NCBI GenBank assembly: GCA_934667105.1
Contig: CAKULG010000011.1
Coordinates: forward strand, 1 to 64,000
Direction: 5' to 3'
DNA length: 64,000 nt
From: an uncultured Clostridia bacterium
Lineage (GTDB): Bacteria > Bacillota > Clostridia > Christensenellales > Aristaeellaceae
The notes below the pieces were generated by a model. The model made no database searches. It had not been told where the DNA came from and worked only from the letters and a program-made list of their open reading frames with translations. Numbering within the stretch: the first letter of the stretch is position 1; each line of letters opens with the position of its first letter. Shown in pieces: positions 42,287 to 50,775 of this stretch. A program made the position numbers and the translations under genes.

Positions 42287-42643
42287 AAAAGCGCCTCCTC
42301 GGGTCAGGCGGCTTCACCGGGCTAGAGGGCTTGGAAAGCCGCGCGTTTTGTATACGCTTTGATTTTCGGCGCGGCGTCCTGCCGCCCTGAAAACATAGTA
42401 CGAAGCCCCTTTCATTTATACCACATCGATACCCGAAATGCAAAGCGCAGGAAGGCGAAAGAAGAACGCTTGTGCAGGATATTCCTCTCGTTTGTGCAGG
42501 ATATTCCAGGTTTTCCGGCGGATGCTGTATTTTTGCAATCCCCCGTTTTGAATCTTAACGTGTGCAGCGGCCCTTGACTTGCTACAATGAATATGCCAAA
42601 AGCGGGAGGAGAAGGAAGAGCCCGCAATAAAGGAGGAAATCGT
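42287..42643. other. Divergent regulatory gap, kinase and CBM9 operon
   Basis: This 357-nt gap has no gene. It contains two direct repeats of TTGTGCAGGATATTCC (42470-42507), a degenerate third copy GTGTGCAGCGG (42560-42570) and a -10-like TACAAT (42583-42588) ahead of the CBM9 gene. Confidence 0.7.
42470..42507 (+). promoter_or_regulatory. Tandem operator TTGTGCAGGATATTCC
   Basis: Two exact 16-nt copies, 42470-42485 and 42492-42507, start 22 nt apart, which is two helical turns. That is the usual layout for AraC-type regulators. The 14-nt core recurs at 59603 and the 10-nt core at 61267 on the other strand. Confidence 0.7.
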
Positions 42644-43456
42644 ATGAAAAAAGTTATTGCGTTGATGCTGGCCATGGCGCTTGCGCTGGGGCTGTCCGCC
42701 TCCGCGCTGGCGTATGCCGACAAAAATCTGGAAGCGCCCAAGGCGAAGAATGTGGTTATCGACGGCGATCTGAGCGAATGGGACGCAGCCAAATGCCTGC
42801 GGATTGACAGCCTGAGCCAGATCATCGACCAGATCGAGCACTGGGACGGAGAGGCGGATTGCTCCATGGAGGTTTACGCCATGTGGGATGAGGAAAACCT
42901 CTACCTCGCCATGAAGATTCTGGACGATACGCCCCTGGTTTACCGGGAGGGCTTCCCGCTGGACGAGCTGGACGCCGTGATTTTCTTCCTTTCCACCGAT
43001 CCGCAGGCGGATCCTCAGCGCACCGAATACGCCGCCACGGATTGGCGCATTGTGCAAAGCGCCTACGGCTATAAGGGCGAATATGAATTTTTCAATTATA
43101 TTGACCGTGATATGATCGCGGACGCTCAGGGCTGGGAAACCCGGGGCGAATACGGCGACGAAGTGGTGTTCGACGATTACGAGGCGGCCATCGCCTCCAT
43201 CGGCGGCGGCATTGTGTGGGAGAGCAAAATCCCCCTGCATAACCTGAGCAACGAAAACATCGCCCAGCTGGTTCCCCAGGCGGGCATGACCGTCGGCTTT
43301 GATTTTTCCATCCTGGATGTGGATCTGCCCTGCCCCGGCATTCACAGCCTGCGGATGCAGTATTCCGCCCAGCTGGAGGGCCGCGACCGCAAGCCCGAGA
43401 TGCACCCGGTGGATACCACCCCCAGCCTGTGGGCCACGCTGACCTTTGTGGATTAA
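42644..43456 (+). CDS. Secreted CBM9-like carbohydrate-binding protein 1
   Basis: 270-residue exported protein from the ATG at 42644, preceded by AAAGGAGG. A signal peptide (cleavage near SALAYA-DK) is followed by a single domain resembling carbohydrate-binding module family 9 or DOMON-like sugar-binding folds. Features are NVVIDGDLSEWDAAKCL at the start, AMWDEENLYLAMKILDDTP, and ADPQRTEYAATDW. The domain fills the protein, so it has no enzyme part. A close paralogue lies at 61362. It is the first gene of the operon with SBP 2, GH3 enzymes and importer 2, and probably captures the target glycan at the cell surface. Confidence 0.78.
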   Translation: MKKVIALMLAMALALGLSASALAYADKNLEAPKAKNVVIDGDLSEWDAAKCLRIDSLSQIIDQIEHWDGEADCSMEVYAMWDEENLYLAMKILDDTPLVYREGFPLDELDAVIFFLSTDPQADPQRTEYAATDWRIVQSAYGYKGEYEFFNYIDRDMIADAQGWETRGEYGDEVVFDDYEAAIASIGGGIVWESKIPLHNLSNENIAQLVPQAGMTVGFDFSILDVDLPCPGIHSLRMQYSAQLEGRDRKPEMHPVDTTPSLWATLTFVD

Positions 43457-43472
43457 AAAGGAGGCGCTGAGC

Positions 43473-44837
43473 ATGAAGCTGAAAAGACTTGCGGCGCTGC
43501 TGTTGGCCGGCCTGCTGACGGCCGCCTCCTTCAGCGCCCTGGCAGCCAAGAAAAATGAAAAAAAGAACGCCGACGATATGGATATTCCCGCTATTTTGCA
43601 AGCCGCTGATGAAAAGGGCACCGTAAACGTGTATCACTGGTGGACGGCGGGCGGCGAAAAGGACGCCATCGAAAGCGTTGTGAAGGGCTTCGCCGATACC
43701 TACGGCAAGGTGAAGGCCAAATCCAACGCCATTCCCGGCGGCGCGGGCGGCGCGATGGTAATGAAGGTGAAGGTGCTGCAGCAGGCGGGGAAGAGCCCCG
43801 AAACCTTCCAGGCCCATCCCGGCCAGGAAATCGAGCCCTATCTGAACAGCGGCATGCTGCTGAACCTGAACAAGCTGTGGGAATACGGCGGCCTGGATCA
43901 GCGCGCCCTGCCCGGCCTGGAAACGCTGTGCACCGCCTCGGACGGCAATAAATATATCGTGCCCATCGGGATTCACAAGACCAATGTAATTTTCTATAAT
44001 ATTCATGTGTTTGAAAAATATGGCGTGACGATTCCCGATCACCAGAATATCACCTGGGACGAATTCTGGGCCATCTGCGACGAGCTTGCCGCCAAAATGC
44101 CCGACGGGGAATACCCCCTGGATCTGGGCGACCGCAAGGGCTGGCCTGCCTGCCAGGTGTTTGAAAACATTCTGATGGGCACTGATCCCAAGCTGTATCA
44201 GGATTTCATTAACGGCGTTTATGATCTGGACGCCGTGACGGGCGTGCTTACCACCTACGCCAAGCTGATGGACTACGTGGCCCCCGATCATTCCAGCCGC
44301 GATTGGTATGAGGCCAGCGGCCAAGTGGTGGCGGGAACCTACGCTATGCAGATCATGGGCGCGTGGATGCAGCCGCTGATGACCAGCATGGGCCAGGTGT
44401 ACGGCGAAGATTACGGCGTGTTCACTTTCCCGGGCACGGAAAATTGGTTCGGTATGTGCATCGACGGCTTTGTGGTCAGCAATGACAGCGCGGATGTGGA
44501 GGCGGGCCTCAAATGGGCTTATAACGTTTCCACCGCCCCGGTGCAGGCGGCCTTCTCCAGGCTGAAGGAAAGCATTTCGCCCTATAGCGACACCCCCGAT
44601 GAAACCTATTGCCCCTTGACCCTGGCCTTTAAAAACGAGCTGACCAGCGAGAGCACCCGCGTGTACCCCAGCTTCACCCACGGCACCGCGCTGCCCTGGT
44701 CCGCTTCCACCAGCCTGCAAACCCAGATTCAGGAATTTTCCACCTCCAGCGATCACAACCCTGAATTTTTCGCCAAGAAGATTGTGGATATCATGAAGGA
44801 ATCCAGCGTGAAAGGAGATTGGAACCTTGTTGATTAA
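43473..44837 (+). CDS. Carbohydrate ABC transporter substrate-binding protein 2
   Basis: 454-residue SBP family 1 protein from the ATG at 43473 (AAAAAGGAGG upstream). The signal peptide is MKLKRLAALLLAGLLTAASF then SALA before AKKNEKK, with no lipobox. The body has GTVNVYHWWTAGGEKDAIESVV, SPETFQAHPGQEIEPYLNSG, and NWFGMCIDGFVVSND. The overall pattern is that of a glucose/oligosaccharide-binding protein (the HWWTAGGE motif is typical). It overlaps the GH3 gene. It delivers sugar to the permeases at 46882 and 47913. Confidence 0.9.
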   Translation: MKLKRLAALLLAGLLTAASFSALAAKKNEKKNADDMDIPAILQAADEKGTVNVYHWWTAGGEKDAIESVVKGFADTYGKVKAKSNAIPGGAGGAMVMKVKVLQQAGKSPETFQAHPGQEIEPYLNSGMLLNLNKLWEYGGLDQRALPGLETLCTASDGNKYIVPIGIHKTNVIFYNIHVFEKYGVTIPDHQNITWDEFWAICDELAAKMPDGEYPLDLGDRKGWPACQVFENILMGTDPKLYQDFINGVYDLDAVTGVLTTYAKLMDYVAPDHSSRDWYEASGQVVAGTYAMQIMGAWMQPLMTSMGQVYGEDYGVFTFPGTENWFGMCIDGFVVSNDSADVEAGLKWAYNVSTAPVQAAFSRLKESISPYSDTPDETYCPLTLAFKNELTSESTRVYPSFTHGTALPWSASTSLQTQIQEFSTSSDHNPEFFAKKIVDIMKESSVKGDWNLVD

Positions 44838-46809
44838 GCGTTTTATGAAGCGCGGCGCGGCTCTTTTAACCGCGCTGGCGTTGGCCGGTGGCCTGGCGAC
44901 GGGCGCGGGGGCCGAGGAAGCAAAAAAAGAGCAGCCCGTTCTGAACCCTCGTGTGAAGCAGATCCTTGAGGCGGACGGCTATCAATTTATCGATCTGAAC
45001 GGAAACGGCGCGCTGGACGCTTATGAGGATTGGCGGCTGGACGCGGATACCCGCGCCGCCGACCTGGTGAGCCAGATGACGGTGCGCGAGAAGATCGCCC
45101 AGATGCAGCATCCCACCTATCTGCCCCGTTCGGACGGAAAAATTGCGCCGTATCTAAAAAAATACTGCGCTGACTATGGCATCGGCATGCTGCTCATCCG
45201 CGAGTTGAACAGCGTGCAAACCGCCGCCGAAACCATGAACACCGTGCAGGAGTACGCCGAAGGCAGCCGCCTGGGCGTGCCCGTGCTGGTATCAATGGAT
45301 TCGGTGCACGGCCTGTCCTACGTTTCCGGCGCCACCGTCACCGGGCATAACCTGGCCCTGGCCGCCACCCGGGACGAAGCGCTTGTTACCCGGCTGGCGG
45401 AAATCGCCCGGGACGAGCATATCGCCATCGGCGTGCGCATGACGCTGTCCCCCGAATCCGATATTGCCTCCGAGCCCCGGTGGGGCCGCGTGATGGAAAC
45501 CTTCGGCGAGGATCCCGATTTGGTAACGCAGATGGTGCGCGCCCAGATCGTCGCCTTCCAGAACGGCGAAGACGGCCTGAATCCCCAGGGCATTGTGGCC
45601 TGCATTAAGCATTTCCCCGGCGCGGGCCCCCAGATGGACGGCAAGGATACCTCGCCCATCGTTTCCGATGAAGAAACACTGCAAATTCACCTGAAGCCCT
45701 ATTACGCGGCCATCGAGGTGAACGTAGGCAGTGTGATGCCCTACTATTCCGTGCCTCTGGCCCTGGATATGGAAAACAGCGCCATCGGCTCCAAGGCGGC
45801 GCTGCAGGATCTGCTGCGGGAGCAGATGGGCTTTGAGGGCATCATCCAAACCGACTGGGGCATGATCTGGGCCATTCAGGAGGGCCTGGGCACCATGACC
45901 GGCGAGGAGGTTTCCGACGAGGAGGCCATCATCATCGGCGTTACCCAGAGCCGCGTGGACGGCATTGGCGGCGAATCCATCCGCCTGATCGACCAGATGG
46001 AGGAAATGACTGCGGAAGGCAAGATTGACGAAGCCATCCTGACCGCCGCCGCCACCCGTATCGTGAAGGCCAAGTTCCAGCTGGGCGTGTTTGAAAATCC
46101 CTATTGCGATGTGGATTACGCCGTTTCCTTCGTGGGCAACGAGGAGCACACCAAGGTGAACCTGGAGGCCGCCGAAAAGGCCATGACGCTGCTGAAAAAC
46201 GACGGCGCGCTGCCGCTGACCGCCAATGCGGGGCAGAAGATTCTGGTGTGCGGCCCCCGCGCCGGGGATATGATGAGCCTGGTGGGCGGCTGGTCCTCCG
46301 AGCAGGAAGGGCTGACCATCGCCGCAGCCGTGGCGCAGTACGCCGGGGAAAAGGATGACGTTACCTATATCGCCGACGATGTGGCCGCCATTGCCGACGC
46401 GGCCAAGGACGCGGACGTGGTGATCGTTTCCGTGGGCGAGCCCAGCTATCAGCACGATCCGCCCTGGAGCTATGACACCCTGGAAATCACCGCCTCCCAG
46501 CAGGAAATTCTGGAGGCCGTGAAGGCCAACGCTAAGGGCCAGATCATTACCGTCGTTACCGGCGGCCGCCCCTACATCCTGACCTGGTGCGATGAAAACA
46601 CCAACGCCATCCTGGAAGCCTATTATCCCGGCCAGCAGGGCGGCATCGCCATCGCGGAAACGCTGTTCGGCCTGAACAATCCCACCGGCAAAACGCCCAT
46701 GCAGTTCCCCCGGGATATGGATTCCGTCAACGATCAATCGGGCGACGTATCCTTTGACCTGGAGAATCCCCTGTATGATTACGGCTGGGGCCTGAGCTAC
46801 GATAAGTGA
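44827..46809 (+). CDS. Secreted GH3 beta-glycosidase 1
   Basis: 660-residue exported glycoside hydrolase family 3 enzyme. The TTG at 44827 is 8 nt after AAAGGAG and overlaps the SBP stop; an ATG at 44845 is the alternative. After the signal peptide (ending AGA-EEAKKE) comes an EF-hand-like motif DLNGNGALDAYEDWRL. The catalytic barrel has SEPRWGRVMETFGEDPDL, CIKHFPGAGPQMDGKD and the nucleophile Asp343 in IIQTDWGM. The second alpha/beta domain has MTLLKNDGALPL. There is no fibronectin-III domain. Beta-glucosidase or beta-xylosidase activity is likely outside the cell. Confidence 0.9.
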   Translation: MLIKRFMKRGAALLTALALAGGLATGAGAEEAKKEQPVLNPRVKQILEADGYQFIDLNGNGALDAYEDWRLDADTRAADLVSQMTVREKIAQMQHPTYLPRSDGKIAPYLKKYCADYGIGMLLIRELNSVQTAAETMNTVQEYAEGSRLGVPVLVSMDSVHGLSYVSGATVTGHNLALAATRDEALVTRLAEIARDEHIAIGVRMTLSPESDIASEPRWGRVMETFGEDPDLVTQMVRAQIVAFQNGEDGLNPQGIVACIKHFPGAGPQMDGKDTSPIVSDEETLQIHLKPYYAAIEVNVGSVMPYYSVPLALDMENSAIGSKAALQDLLREQMGFEGIIQTDWGMIWAIQEGLGTMTGEEVSDEEAIIIGVTQSRVDGIGGESIRLIDQMEEMTAEGKIDEAILTAAATRIVKAKFQLGVFENPYCDVDYAVSFVGNEEHTKVNLEAAEKAMTLLKNDGALPLTANAGQKILVCGPRAGDMMSLVGGWSSEQEGLTIAAAVAQYAGEKDDVTYIADDVAAIADAAKDADVVIVSVGEPSYQHDPPWSYDTLEITASQQEILEAVKANAKGQIITVVTGGRPYILTWCDENTNAILEAYYPGQQGGIAIAETLFGLNNPTGKTPMQFPRDMDSVNDQSGDVSFDLENPLYDYGWGLSYDK

Positions 46810-46818
46810 TAGGCAGGA

Positions 46819-46854
46819 GACGGGACGGGCATTTTCCTGCCCGTTCCGTCTTTT
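46819..46854 (+). terminator. Intra-operon terminator or attenuator
   Basis: GACGGGACGGGC (46819-46830) pairs with GCCCGTTCCGTC (46839-46850), followed by TTTTCC. It sits between GH3 number 1 and the permease genes. Confidence 0.6.
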
Positions 46855-46881
46855 CCGAAACGCAGAATGGAGGGACTGCCT

Positions 46882-47913
46882 ATGTTTCAGGATTTTGTCG
46901 ATAACCTGTACGCCATGACCTTTGAAGATCACGGCGGCTTCTGGACGATCTGCGGCGCGCTGCTGGCGGTGATCGTGGCGTATCAGCTGCTGCTTCGCTT
47001 TGCGCCCAAGGCGGTGGCGCCGGTGCATAGCTTTCTTAAAAAGCATCCGCTGATCTGGATCTGCATCCCCGCCGCACTGCTGATTTACTTTGTGTATGTT
47101 TCCCTGGGCTGGAATCTGTGGGTGTCCGTTTCCGATTGGGAGGCGGGGGAATTGGAGGCCAGCTATGGCTTCGGCGGCTTTGGCAATTATGTGAAGATGT
47201 TCAACAGCTCCAATTTCTGGCCCGCGCTGAAAAACACGCTGCTTCTGTTCTGCCTCATTCCCCTGTGTCTGCTGCTGGGCCTGGGCCTGGCGCTGATTAT
47301 GGATCAGGGCCTTCGGGGAACGGCGGTGTTCCGGACGCTGATTTTGCTGCCCTTTGCGCTGTCCTTCGTGGTGACGGGCACCGTGTGGGCGTATATGTAT
47401 CGCCCCACCGGCGGCGTGCTCAACAGCTTTCTGGGTATGCTGGGGGTGGATGTATCCGCCGCCATGAAAAACGGCAGCCTCATGTGGGCTTCCAGCAATA
47501 AAACCATCATGCTTTCCATCATTATCGCCATGGTGTGGCAGTTTTCCGGCTATGTGGCGGTGATTTTCCTGGCCGCCATCAAGAATGTGCCGGTGAACGT
47601 GGTCAACGCCGCCAAGCTGGACGGCGCGTATATGCCCCGCATTTACTGGCGGCTGATTATTCCTCAGCTCAAGGGCGCTATGGGCAGCTGTATCACCATC
47701 CTGGCCATGTACGCGCTGCGCTCCTTCGATTTTATCGTTTCTCTGGTGGGCTACACCACCTCCTCCGCCTGGACGCTGCCCATCTGGATGTATAACGAAG
47801 CCTTCCAGAGCAACAATTTCGCTTACTCCGCGGCCATCAGCTGCTTCCTGCTGGCGCTGGTGCTGGTGCTGATTCTGCCGCTGACCTATTGGACGAACAG
47901 GAGGAAAGCCTGA
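46882..47913 (+). CDS. Carbohydrate ABC transporter permease (MalF type), importer 2
   Basis: 343-residue permease. The start is the ATG at 46882; the GGAGG needed for it lies inside the overlapping earlier ATG (46867), so the earlier codon is unlikely. Membrane segments include FWTICGALLAVIVAYQLLL, IWICIPAALLIYFVYVSLGW and TLLLFCLIPLCLLLGLGLAL. The EAA loop is VVNAAKLDGAYMPRIYWRLIIP. Its stop codon shares one base with the next start codon. Confidence 0.92.
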   Translation: MFQDFVDNLYAMTFEDHGGFWTICGALLAVIVAYQLLLRFAPKAVAPVHSFLKKHPLIWICIPAALLIYFVYVSLGWNLWVSVSDWEAGELEASYGFGGFGNYVKMFNSSNFWPALKNTLLLFCLIPLCLLLGLGLALIMDQGLRGTAVFRTLILLPFALSFVVTGTVWAYMYRPTGGVLNSFLGMLGVDVSAAMKNGSLMWASSNKTIMLSIIIAMVWQFSGYVAVIFLAAIKNVPVNVVNAAKLDGAYMPRIYWRLIIPQLKGAMGSCITILAMYALRSFDFIVSLVGYTTSSAWTLPIWMYNEAFQSNNFAYSAAISCFLLALVLVLILPLTYWTNRRKA

Positions 47914-48806
47914 TGCAAAGCAACCTGAGCATTGAACGCAGCAAGACGGGCCAGCAGGCGCAAACCGTTCGTGTGAAGCCCCGCTGGCATATGACGGTGC
48001 TGCATATCGTGTATTACCTCATTATGGCGGCCTTCCTGATTTTCTACATGCTGCCCTTCTGGGGCACGGTGATGACCAGCTTCAAAACCAATAGCGAGGT
48101 GATGACCTCCACCCCCATCACGCCGCCCGCAGCCTGGACGCTGGAGGGCTACGCCAGCGCCATGGAGGAGCTGGGCATGCCGCTGATGACCTCCCTGGTA
48201 GTGACGATTTTTGGCGCGGCGGGGTCGGTATTTCTGGGGTCCATCTGCGCCTACGCCCTGAGCAAATGGAAATTCAGGCTGAACAACGTGTTCTTCATCG
48301 CCTTGGTGGCCGCCACCTATCTGCCCTTCCAGGCCATCCTGATTCCCCTTTTGCAAACCATTAACACCCTGGATCTGTATGATAACGTGTGGGGCCTGGT
48401 GCTGGTGCATTCCGTGTTCGGCATGCCCATGTGTACGGTGATGATGCGGGGCTATTACGCCGACGTGCCCGACGCGCTGATTCGTCAGGCCATGATCGAC
48501 GGCAACGGCATGTGGCAGATCTATCGCAAAATCGTTGTGCCCAACACCATGATCGCCACCATCACCACCTTCGTGTTCCAATGCACCTCCATCTGGAATG
48601 AAATGCTCTTTGCCCTGGTGCTGGGCGGTTACGATTCCAAGCCCGCCACGATCGCCCTCAACGAACTGGCGGGCACCATGGCCGCCGAATTCAACGTGCA
48701 GATGGCGGGCTCATTGATTCTGGCGCTGCCAGTGTTGGCGCTGTATATCTTCATGGGCAAATATTTGATCAGCGGCCAGATGAGCGGCGCAGTGACCGCC
48801 TCGTAA
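47913..48806 (+). CDS. Carbohydrate ABC transporter permease (MalG type), importer 2
   Basis: 297-residue permease from the ATG at 47913, with CAGGAGG 8 nt upstream. Membrane segments are YYLIMAAFLIFYMLPFWGTV, SLVVTIFGAAGSVFLGSICAYAL and others. The EAA loop is LIRQAMIDGNGMWQIYRKIVVP. The C-terminus GKYLISGQMSGAVTAS is typical of glucose/mannose-type permeases. It forms importer 2 with the neighbouring permease and SBP 2. Confidence 0.93.
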   Translation: MQSNLSIERSKTGQQAQTVRVKPRWHMTVLHIVYYLIMAAFLIFYMLPFWGTVMTSFKTNSEVMTSTPITPPAAWTLEGYASAMEELGMPLMTSLVVTIFGAAGSVFLGSICAYALSKWKFRLNNVFFIALVAATYLPFQAILIPLLQTINTLDLYDNVWGLVLVHSVFGMPMCTVMMRGYYADVPDALIRQAMIDGNGMWQIYRKIVVPNTMIATITTFVFQCTSIWNEMLFALVLGGYDSKPATIALNELAGTMAAEFNVQMAGSLILALPVLALYIFMGKYLISGQMSGAVTAS

Positions 48807-48826
48807 GGCTGAAAGGAGAAAACGCA

Positions 48827-50770
48827 ATGAAAGCAATCAAGAAAATCGCCTCCCTGGCCCTGGCTGCGGCGATGGCCCTGAGCGCCCTGCCGGCCCTTTG
48901 CGAGGACGCGCCCGCGCAGCCCGTGCTCAACGCCCGGGTGAAGGATGTTATCCAGGTGGACGGCTATGAATTCAAGGATCTGAACGATAACGGCGCGCTG
49001 GATCCCTACGAGGATTGGCGGCTTACCCCCCAGGAGCGGGCGGAGAACCTGCTTTCCTTCATGGACGCCAGCCAGAAGGCCGCCCAGATGGTGCATCTGA
49101 CGCTGGTAACGAAAAAGGATAGCTGGTTCGCCAAGGATAACGTGGGCTTCGCGTTGGTATATGAATACATTTTCGACGTGGAGGAGCCCGACGAGGAGGA
49201 CGACGAGGAAGCGGAGAGCGCGGAGGAGGCCGTCGGCAGCGTCGTCAACGCCGTCCGGAAGCTCAATGAAATCCAGGAGCTTTCCGAAAGCGCGCCCCTG
49301 GGCATTCCCGTGCTGTTTTCCATGGATACGGAGGCGGGCGCGGCCTTTGTGAAGGACGCCACCTTCCTGCCTGATGAAATCAACCTGGGCGCGGCCAACG
49401 ATGCGGATCTAACGGAAAAATACTATCAGGTGCTCAAGGAAGAACTGGCGGCCATGGGGGTGCGCATGGCCCTTTCCCCGGACGCGGATCTAATCACCGA
49501 TCCTCGCTGGGGCCGCAACCAGGAATGCTATTCCGAGGATACCGAGGTGGTGAAAAAGCTGATTTCCGTGGCGGTGCGGACGCTTCAGGGCGGAAGCGGG
49601 CTGACGCAGGATTCCGTGCTGGCGACGGTGAAGCATTTCCCCGGCGCGGGCGCGCAGACAAACGGCGTGGACGGCACGCCGCTGACCATCGCGGAGGATT
49701 CTCTGGCGCTGCATCTGGCGGGCTTTGAGGCCGCCATCGAGGCGGGCGTGGGCGCGGTGATGCCCTATGGCTATTCCACCGTGCCCTATTTGGGCGGCGA
49801 CGCGGTGGAAAATTACGCCGATCAAAGCGCCGCTGTGATGACCGATCTGCTTCGTGGAAAGCTGGGGTACACCGGCGTCATCCAGACCGATTGGGGCCTC
49901 AACTTCGTGGGCGCAACCAACGCGGGGGCGGATGTGCTGGGCGGCGCGGGCGTGCGCTCCACCCGCCAATTGGTAAGCGAGGTGGAGGAAGAGCGCCTCA
50001 CCGACGCATGCCGCCGCATCCTGATCGCCAAGTTCCAGATGGGGCTGTTCGAAAATCCCTATGCGGATGAAGCGCAGGCGGAAGCCGTGATCGGCAGCGA
50101 AGCCCATCGGGCCGTGGCCCGGGAAGCCGCCGCCCGCTCCTTCACGTTGGTGAAATATGAAAATGCGGTTTCTCTTGCCGGGCAGAAGCTCATTGTGGCC
50201 GGTTCCCTGGCCCAGGATGTGCGCTGCCTCAATAGCGGCTGGACGGCAAAAGAACCTGTGGAAATCCAGGGAAAAACAATTTTGCAGGGGCTGCGGGATA
50301 AGGCCGGGGCGGAAAACGTGACCTATATCGAAACCGCCGGGGAGGCGCCCGCCGATCTGAAGGGCGTTTCCGCGGTGGTGGTCGTGGGGGAAAAGAGCGG
50401 TACCCACGAGCCCGCCTGGGGCGCGGCCACGCTGGAATTCCCGGAGGAGCAGTTGGCGCTTCTAAGCGCGCTGAAGCAGGCGGGGGCAAATGTGACGGCT
50501 GTCGTGGTGATGAATCGCGCTTATGTGCTCACCCCCGTGGTGGAAAATGCGGACAGCGTGCTGTTGGCGTATCGCCCCGGCGTGACCTGCGGCGCGGATG
50601 CGCTGGCGGATACGCTCTTTGGCGAAAACGCCGTCACCGGCAAGCTGCCCTTCCAGATTCCCGCTTCCATGGAGCAGGTGCTGTCCCAGCGGGAGGATAT
50701 GCCCAAGGATATTGAAAGCCCGCTGTACGAATATGGCTTCGGCATTGATGTGGAAAGCTACGGGAGGTAA
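48827..50770 (+). CDS. Secreted GH3 beta-glycosidase 2
   Basis: 647-residue exported GH3 protein. A signal peptide (ending LPALC-EDAPA) is followed by the same EF-hand-like motif as in the other two GH3 enzymes, DLNDNGALDPYEDWRL (residues 51-66). A very acidic insertion lies at residues 119-134 (EEPDEEDDEEAESAEE). The catalytic barrel has ITDPRWGRNQECYSEDTEV, TVKHFPGAGAQTNGVDG and nucleophile Asp355 in VIQTDWGL. The second domain starts SFTLVKYENAVSL, where the usual LLKN is replaced. It has diverged from GH3 number 1, so it may have a different substrate. Confidence 0.87.
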   Translation: MKAIKKIASLALAAAMALSALPALCEDAPAQPVLNARVKDVIQVDGYEFKDLNDNGALDPYEDWRLTPQERAENLLSFMDASQKAAQMVHLTLVTKKDSWFAKDNVGFALVYEYIFDVEEPDEEDDEEAESAEEAVGSVVNAVRKLNEIQELSESAPLGIPVLFSMDTEAGAAFVKDATFLPDEINLGAANDADLTEKYYQVLKEELAAMGVRMALSPDADLITDPRWGRNQECYSEDTEVVKKLISVAVRTLQGGSGLTQDSVLATVKHFPGAGAQTNGVDGTPLTIAEDSLALHLAGFEAAIEAGVGAVMPYGYSTVPYLGGDAVENYADQSAAVMTDLLRGKLGYTGVIQTDWGLNFVGATNAGADVLGGAGVRSTRQLVSEVEEERLTDACRRILIAKFQMGLFENPYADEAQAEAVIGSEAHRAVAREAAARSFTLVKYENAVSLAGQKLIVAGSLAQDVRCLNSGWTAKEPVEIQGKTILQGLRDKAGAENVTYIETAGEAPADLKGVSAVVVVGEKSGTHEPAWGAATLEFPEEQLALLSALKQAGANVTAVVVMNRAYVLTPVVENADSVLLAYRPGVTCGADALADTLFGENAVTGKLPFQIPASMEQVLSQREDMPKDIESPLYEYGFGIDVESYGR

Positions 50771-50775
50771 AGATC

